The notes under the pieces: generated by a model
Databases searched by the model: none
What the model saw: only the letters and a program-made list of their open reading frames with translations
Told to the model about the DNA's origin: nothing
Translations under genes and position numbers: made by a program
Shown here: positions 61,786 through 64,000 of the stretch, in pieces
Layout: each line of letters opens with the position of its first letter
Position numbering within the stretch: position 1 is the first letter of the stretch
NCBI RefSeq assembly: GCF_039908645.1
Contig: NZ_CP150917.1
Span: 3,607,501 to 3,671,500 of the forward strand
DNA length: 64,000 bases
Source: Pseudomonas helvetica
GTDB taxonomy: Bacteria; Pseudomonadota; Gammaproteobacteria; Pseudomonadales; Pseudomonadaceae
Direction of reading: 5' to 3'

Positions 61786-63132
61786 TTACAGATACCAGCG
61801 ATACTCGCGCGCACTGATCTCCTGCATGAAGGCCAGGTGGTCCTGGCGCTTGTTCTCGCAGTACACATCAACAAACTCCGCCCCCAAACCCTCACGCAGT
61901 TGTGGCTGATGCTGCATGGCGCGCACGGCTTCGAGCATTTCCAGCGGAAAATCGATCCCGCTGTTGCGGTCTTCATTGAGCGCTGCGATCGGCTCGCGAC
62001 CGGCTTCCAGCCCCTGCTCCAGTCCCACCAGAATCGCTGCCAGCACGAGATAAGGGTTGGCGTCCGCGCCCGCCAGGCGATGCTCGATACGCAAATTTTT
62101 CGAATCCGAATCGGGAATCCGCACACACGCATCGCGATCCTCGAAACCCCAGCTGGCAAGTGTCGCCGCGTTCACCGTACCGCCCAAACGCCGGAAGGCG
62201 TTCTGGTTCGGCGCGAAGATCGGCATGCAATGCGGCAACAGTTCCAGGCAGCCGGCCACCGCATGCCGCAGTGCTTGCTGCTGGTTGGCGGCCAGCAGGT
62301 TTTTACCCTCGGCATCATAGAGGCTGACATGCACATGCATGCCGCTGCCCGGATGCTGCAAGTAAGGCTTGGCCATGAAGCTGGCGCGGTAACCGTGTTT
62401 GAGCGCGACGCCACGGGTGCTACGGCAAAACAGCGCCGCCCAGTCGGCAGCACGCAGGCCGTCATCAAGATGACCGAAGTTGATCTCGAACTGGCCCGGC
62501 CCAAGTTCGGCAGTGATCACCGTGGTATCGATGCCTTGCGCCCTCGCCGCTTCGACCATTTCATCGAGCACTGGCGAAAAGCGCGACAGCCGCTCGATGT
62601 GCATGTTCGGTTGATCATCGGCATCGTCCGACAGCTGATCGCGGGGGAACTGCGGCTGCCCGTCGCGCAGCTGTTTATCGAACAGATAGAACTCCAGCTC
62701 GAACGCCACCACCGGATGAATACCTTTGCCACGCAACCGCTCCAACACCTGCGCGAGGACCTCGCGGGGCTCGAAGACGATTGGCTTCTCGGTGCCGTCC
62801 GAGGTGATCAGCATCTGACCCAGTGGCTTGGATTCCCAGCTCACCGGCTTGAGCGTGCCGGGCACCAGGCGCCGCAGAGCATCCGGGTCGCCGTCGTTAA
62901 AACAGTAGTCGCCGATTTTGAACAGCCCACCCTGCACGCCCAGTAACACGCAGTTCTGCGGCAGCTTGAGGGCGCTGCCGGCAGCCACCTTTTCGAGCAT
63001 CTCTATCGGATAGCGCTTGCCGTAGAAATGCCCGGGAATGTCCAGGGAGATCAGGTCGACATAGCGCACCTCGGGGTAGCGTTGGCGAAAAGCACGAACC
63101 TCAGCCAGCAGATCAGAGCAGGCAGCATCCAT
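61786..63132 (-). CDS. puuA: Glutamine synthetase-like gamma-glutamylpolyamine synthetase
   Basis: A 448-residue glutamine synthetase-fold enzyme, ligating glutamate to an amine such as putrescine with ATP. Typical features are VVAFELEFYLFD (metal site), ELGPGQFEINFGH, LQHPGSGMHVHVSLYD (ammonia/amine site) and NLRIEHRLAGADANPYLVLA. It differs from true glutamine synthetase by lacking the adenylylation loop. Start 63132 has aagga 12 bases upstream. It is downstream of a PuuR-like regulator and a PuuB-like oxidase on the same strand, which supports polyamine use; the exact amine is inferred. Confidence 0.85.
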   Translation of the reverse strand: MDAACSDLLAEVRAFRQRYPEVRYVDLISLDIPGHFYGKRYPIEMLEKVAAGSALKLPQNCVLLGVQGGLFKIGDYCFNDGDPDALRRLVPGTLKPVSWESKPLGQMLITSDGTEKPIVFEPREVLAQVLERLRGKGIHPVVAFELEFYLFDKQLRDGQPQFPRDQLSDDADDQPNMHIERLSRFSPVLDEMVEAARAQGIDTTVITAELGPGQFEINFGHLDDGLRAADWAALFCRSTRGVALKHGYRASFMAKPYLQHPGSGMHVHVSLYDAEGKNLLAANQQQALRHAVAGCLELLPHCMPIFAPNQNAFRRLGGTVNAATLASWGFEDRDACVRIPDSDSKNLRIEHRLAGADANPYLVLAAILVGLEQGLEAGREPIAALNEDRNSGIDFPLEMLEAVRAMQHQPQLREGLGAEFVDVYCENKRQDHLAFMQEISAREYRWYL

Positions 63133-63155
63133 CGTTGTTGTTCCTTTTATTGTTA

Positions 63156-63713
63156 TCAGGTGTAAACCCAAAGCACTCGCGTGAGCTGGTCGGTGAGGTT
63201 GCCGTAGCGACAGCGTGTGTGACTGTCGAGCTGAAAACTATCACCGGCCTGCAAGGTGACCGGCTCGTCGTCATCGCCCAACCACAGCGTCAATGCGCCT
63301 TCCAGCACATAGCCGCCCTGCTCGGAGCTGTCGCTCAAGTGCCGCTCGCCACTGCTGGCGCCGGCCTCCAGTTGGCTTTCGAGCATCGAGAACGAGGCCC
63401 TGATCTTCGGCGAGACCAGAATGTCGGTAATCCCGTTGGCGTAGTACAACGTGCGGCGCTCATCCGGCCGGGTCACCCAAGGCAACACCTTGGGTTTCGG
63501 CAAGCTGTAAAAGTAGGTGGTTGGCACGCCGAGGGTTTCGCTGATCGCGGTCAGGTCTGCCACGGTCGGCCGTGACAAGCCACGTTCGACTTGCGAAAGA
63601 AAGCCCACGGAACGGTCGATTTTGTCGGCCAATTCCTTGAGGGTGTATTTCTTGTGCTTGCGCAGATCGTGGATCAGGATCGCCAGCGCGGCGATTTCTT
63701 CTTGCTTGTTCAT
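63156..63713 (-). CDS. XRE-cupin regulator, PuuR-like
   Basis: A 185-residue regulator with an N-terminal helix-turn-helix (LRKHKKYTLKELADKIDRSV, GFLSQVERGLSRPTVADLTA) and a C-terminal cupin (GEQGGYVLEGAL-like SSEQGGYVLEGALTLWLGDD, LQAGDSFQLDSHTRCRYGN). This two-domain layout is that of PuuR, the putrescine-responsive repressor of the Puu pathway. It lies between the puuB- and puuA-like genes and probably represses both. The start at 63713 follows a weak ggaatt sequence. Confidence 0.85.
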   Translation of the reverse strand: MNKQEEIAALAILIHDLRKHKKYTLKELADKIDRSVGFLSQVERGLSRPTVADLTAISETLGVPTTYFYSLPKPKVLPWVTRPDERRTLYYANGITDILVSPKIRASFSMLESQLEAGASSGERHLSDSSEQGGYVLEGALTLWLGDDDEPVTLQAGDSFQLDSHTRCRYGNLTDQLTRVLWVYT

Positions 63714-63738
63714 GCCAGTAATTCCGGAAGATGACTCA

Positions 63739-64000
63739 TCAAATGCTGTCGCGCAGTCGGTACCAGGCCTTGCCGATGGCTTCCAATGGCGCTGCCAGGT
63801 ATTTACCGCCGGGAAAGCTGTCATTACGCAAACACTGGTACAAGGCCAACTCGTCCGGCTGACCGAGAATCGCATCGGACACGGCGCGAGCCCCCGCCAA
63901 TGTAGGAAGCACTCCATGCCCGGAATAACCCTGTAGCCAGTAGAGGTCGCCGCGCCGGCCAATGTCGGGGGTGCGCTTGAGGGTCAGGTCGATATGCCCG
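63739..64000 (-). CDS. FAD-dependent oxidase, PuuB-like (partial, C-terminus)
   Basis: The last 86 codons of a gene entering from the right edge: GHIDLTLKRTPDIGRRGDLY, then WLQGYSGHGVLPTLAGARAV, ending KAWYRLRDSI. The YSGHGV stretch is the C-terminal FAD-binding end of DAO-family oxidases such as gamma-glutamylputrescine oxidase. The stop is 26 bp before the PuuR-like start, so the three genes probably form one operon. The 5' part is outside the window. Confidence 0.82.
   Translation of the reverse strand, partial: GHIDLTLKRTPDIGRRGDLYWLQGYSGHGVLPTLAGARAVSDAILGQPDELALYQCLRNDSFPGGKYLAAPLEAIGKAWYRLRDSI

Noticed and set aside
61783..62946. 387-codon plus-strand frame opposite puuA
   Set aside because: Shadow frame; the glutamine synthetase motifs are on the minus strand.

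Overview
The window is a Pseudomonas chromosome segment, most likely from the P. fluorescens group. Supporting signs are an MvaT-type H-NS protein, the galU-gor pair, ahpC/ahpF, hpd, a tRNA-Cys/tRNA-Leu pair, GC-rich coding, and REP-type inverted repeats with gagggagcttgctccc or agcttgcc cores between genes. No replication origin, rRNA or CRISPR array is seen.

Region 1 (1-33.5 kb) is ordered core metabolism. It holds an MFS transporter, an aldo/keto reductase, RarD- and EamA-type exporters, hpd (tyrosine catabolism), a LysR regulator, a CSS-EAL c-di-GMP phosphodiesterase, an MvaT-family protein, gloA, ahpF/ahpC, gor-galU, and several small lipoproteins and hypotheticals. An alkylation-repair cluster follows (2OG-Fe oxygenase, alkB, ada). 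It has two near-identical Ada-box-like sites, and its Ada protein has lost three of the four zinc cysteines. modABC follows behind a clean ModE palindrome. A molybdenum hydroxylase operon (large subunit, 2Fe-2S subunit, triheme cytochrome c, XdhC) lies only a few kb away, so molybdate uptake and a molybdenum enzyme are neighbours.

Region 2 (33.5-42.4 kb) carries small pseudomonad proteins, a Tat-exported beta-carbonic anhydrase, a large PAS/GGDEF/EAL protein, a glycine-zipper protein, and two paralogous tiny lipoproteins, one of only 50 residues.

Region 3 (42.7-60.3 kb) is a decayed accessory island ending at tRNA-Leu. It contains an orphan, twice-frameshifted polymorphic-toxin tip with an intact downstream immunity-type gene. 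It also has a NERD/zinc-finger protein and a phage cro/cI/cII region whose CII gene is cut by an IS3-type end. A zeta-type toxin gene is broken by one stop codon, and an Nmad2-type gene is broken. An orphan nucleotidyltransferase, a second IS3 remnant, small phage-type genes and a truncated tyrosine integrase 81 bp from tRNA-Leu complete it. The best-hidden structure is a 3.9-kb IS66-family transposon (49418-53352) with long terminal inverted repeats and a perfect 8-bp target duplication. It carries three passenger genes (HhH protein, WYL regulator, Dabb protein) besides tnpABC. Removing it restores a 69-residue ORF on the minus strand, and a relic of a relative of that ORF lies at 43.6 kb.

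Region 4 (60.3-64 kb) returns to the core genome: two tRNAs, a DUF3313 lipoprotein, and a putrescine-degradation cluster (puuA-, puuR- and puuB-like), the last gene running off the window edge.

All assignments are from reading the sequence; no database search was run.
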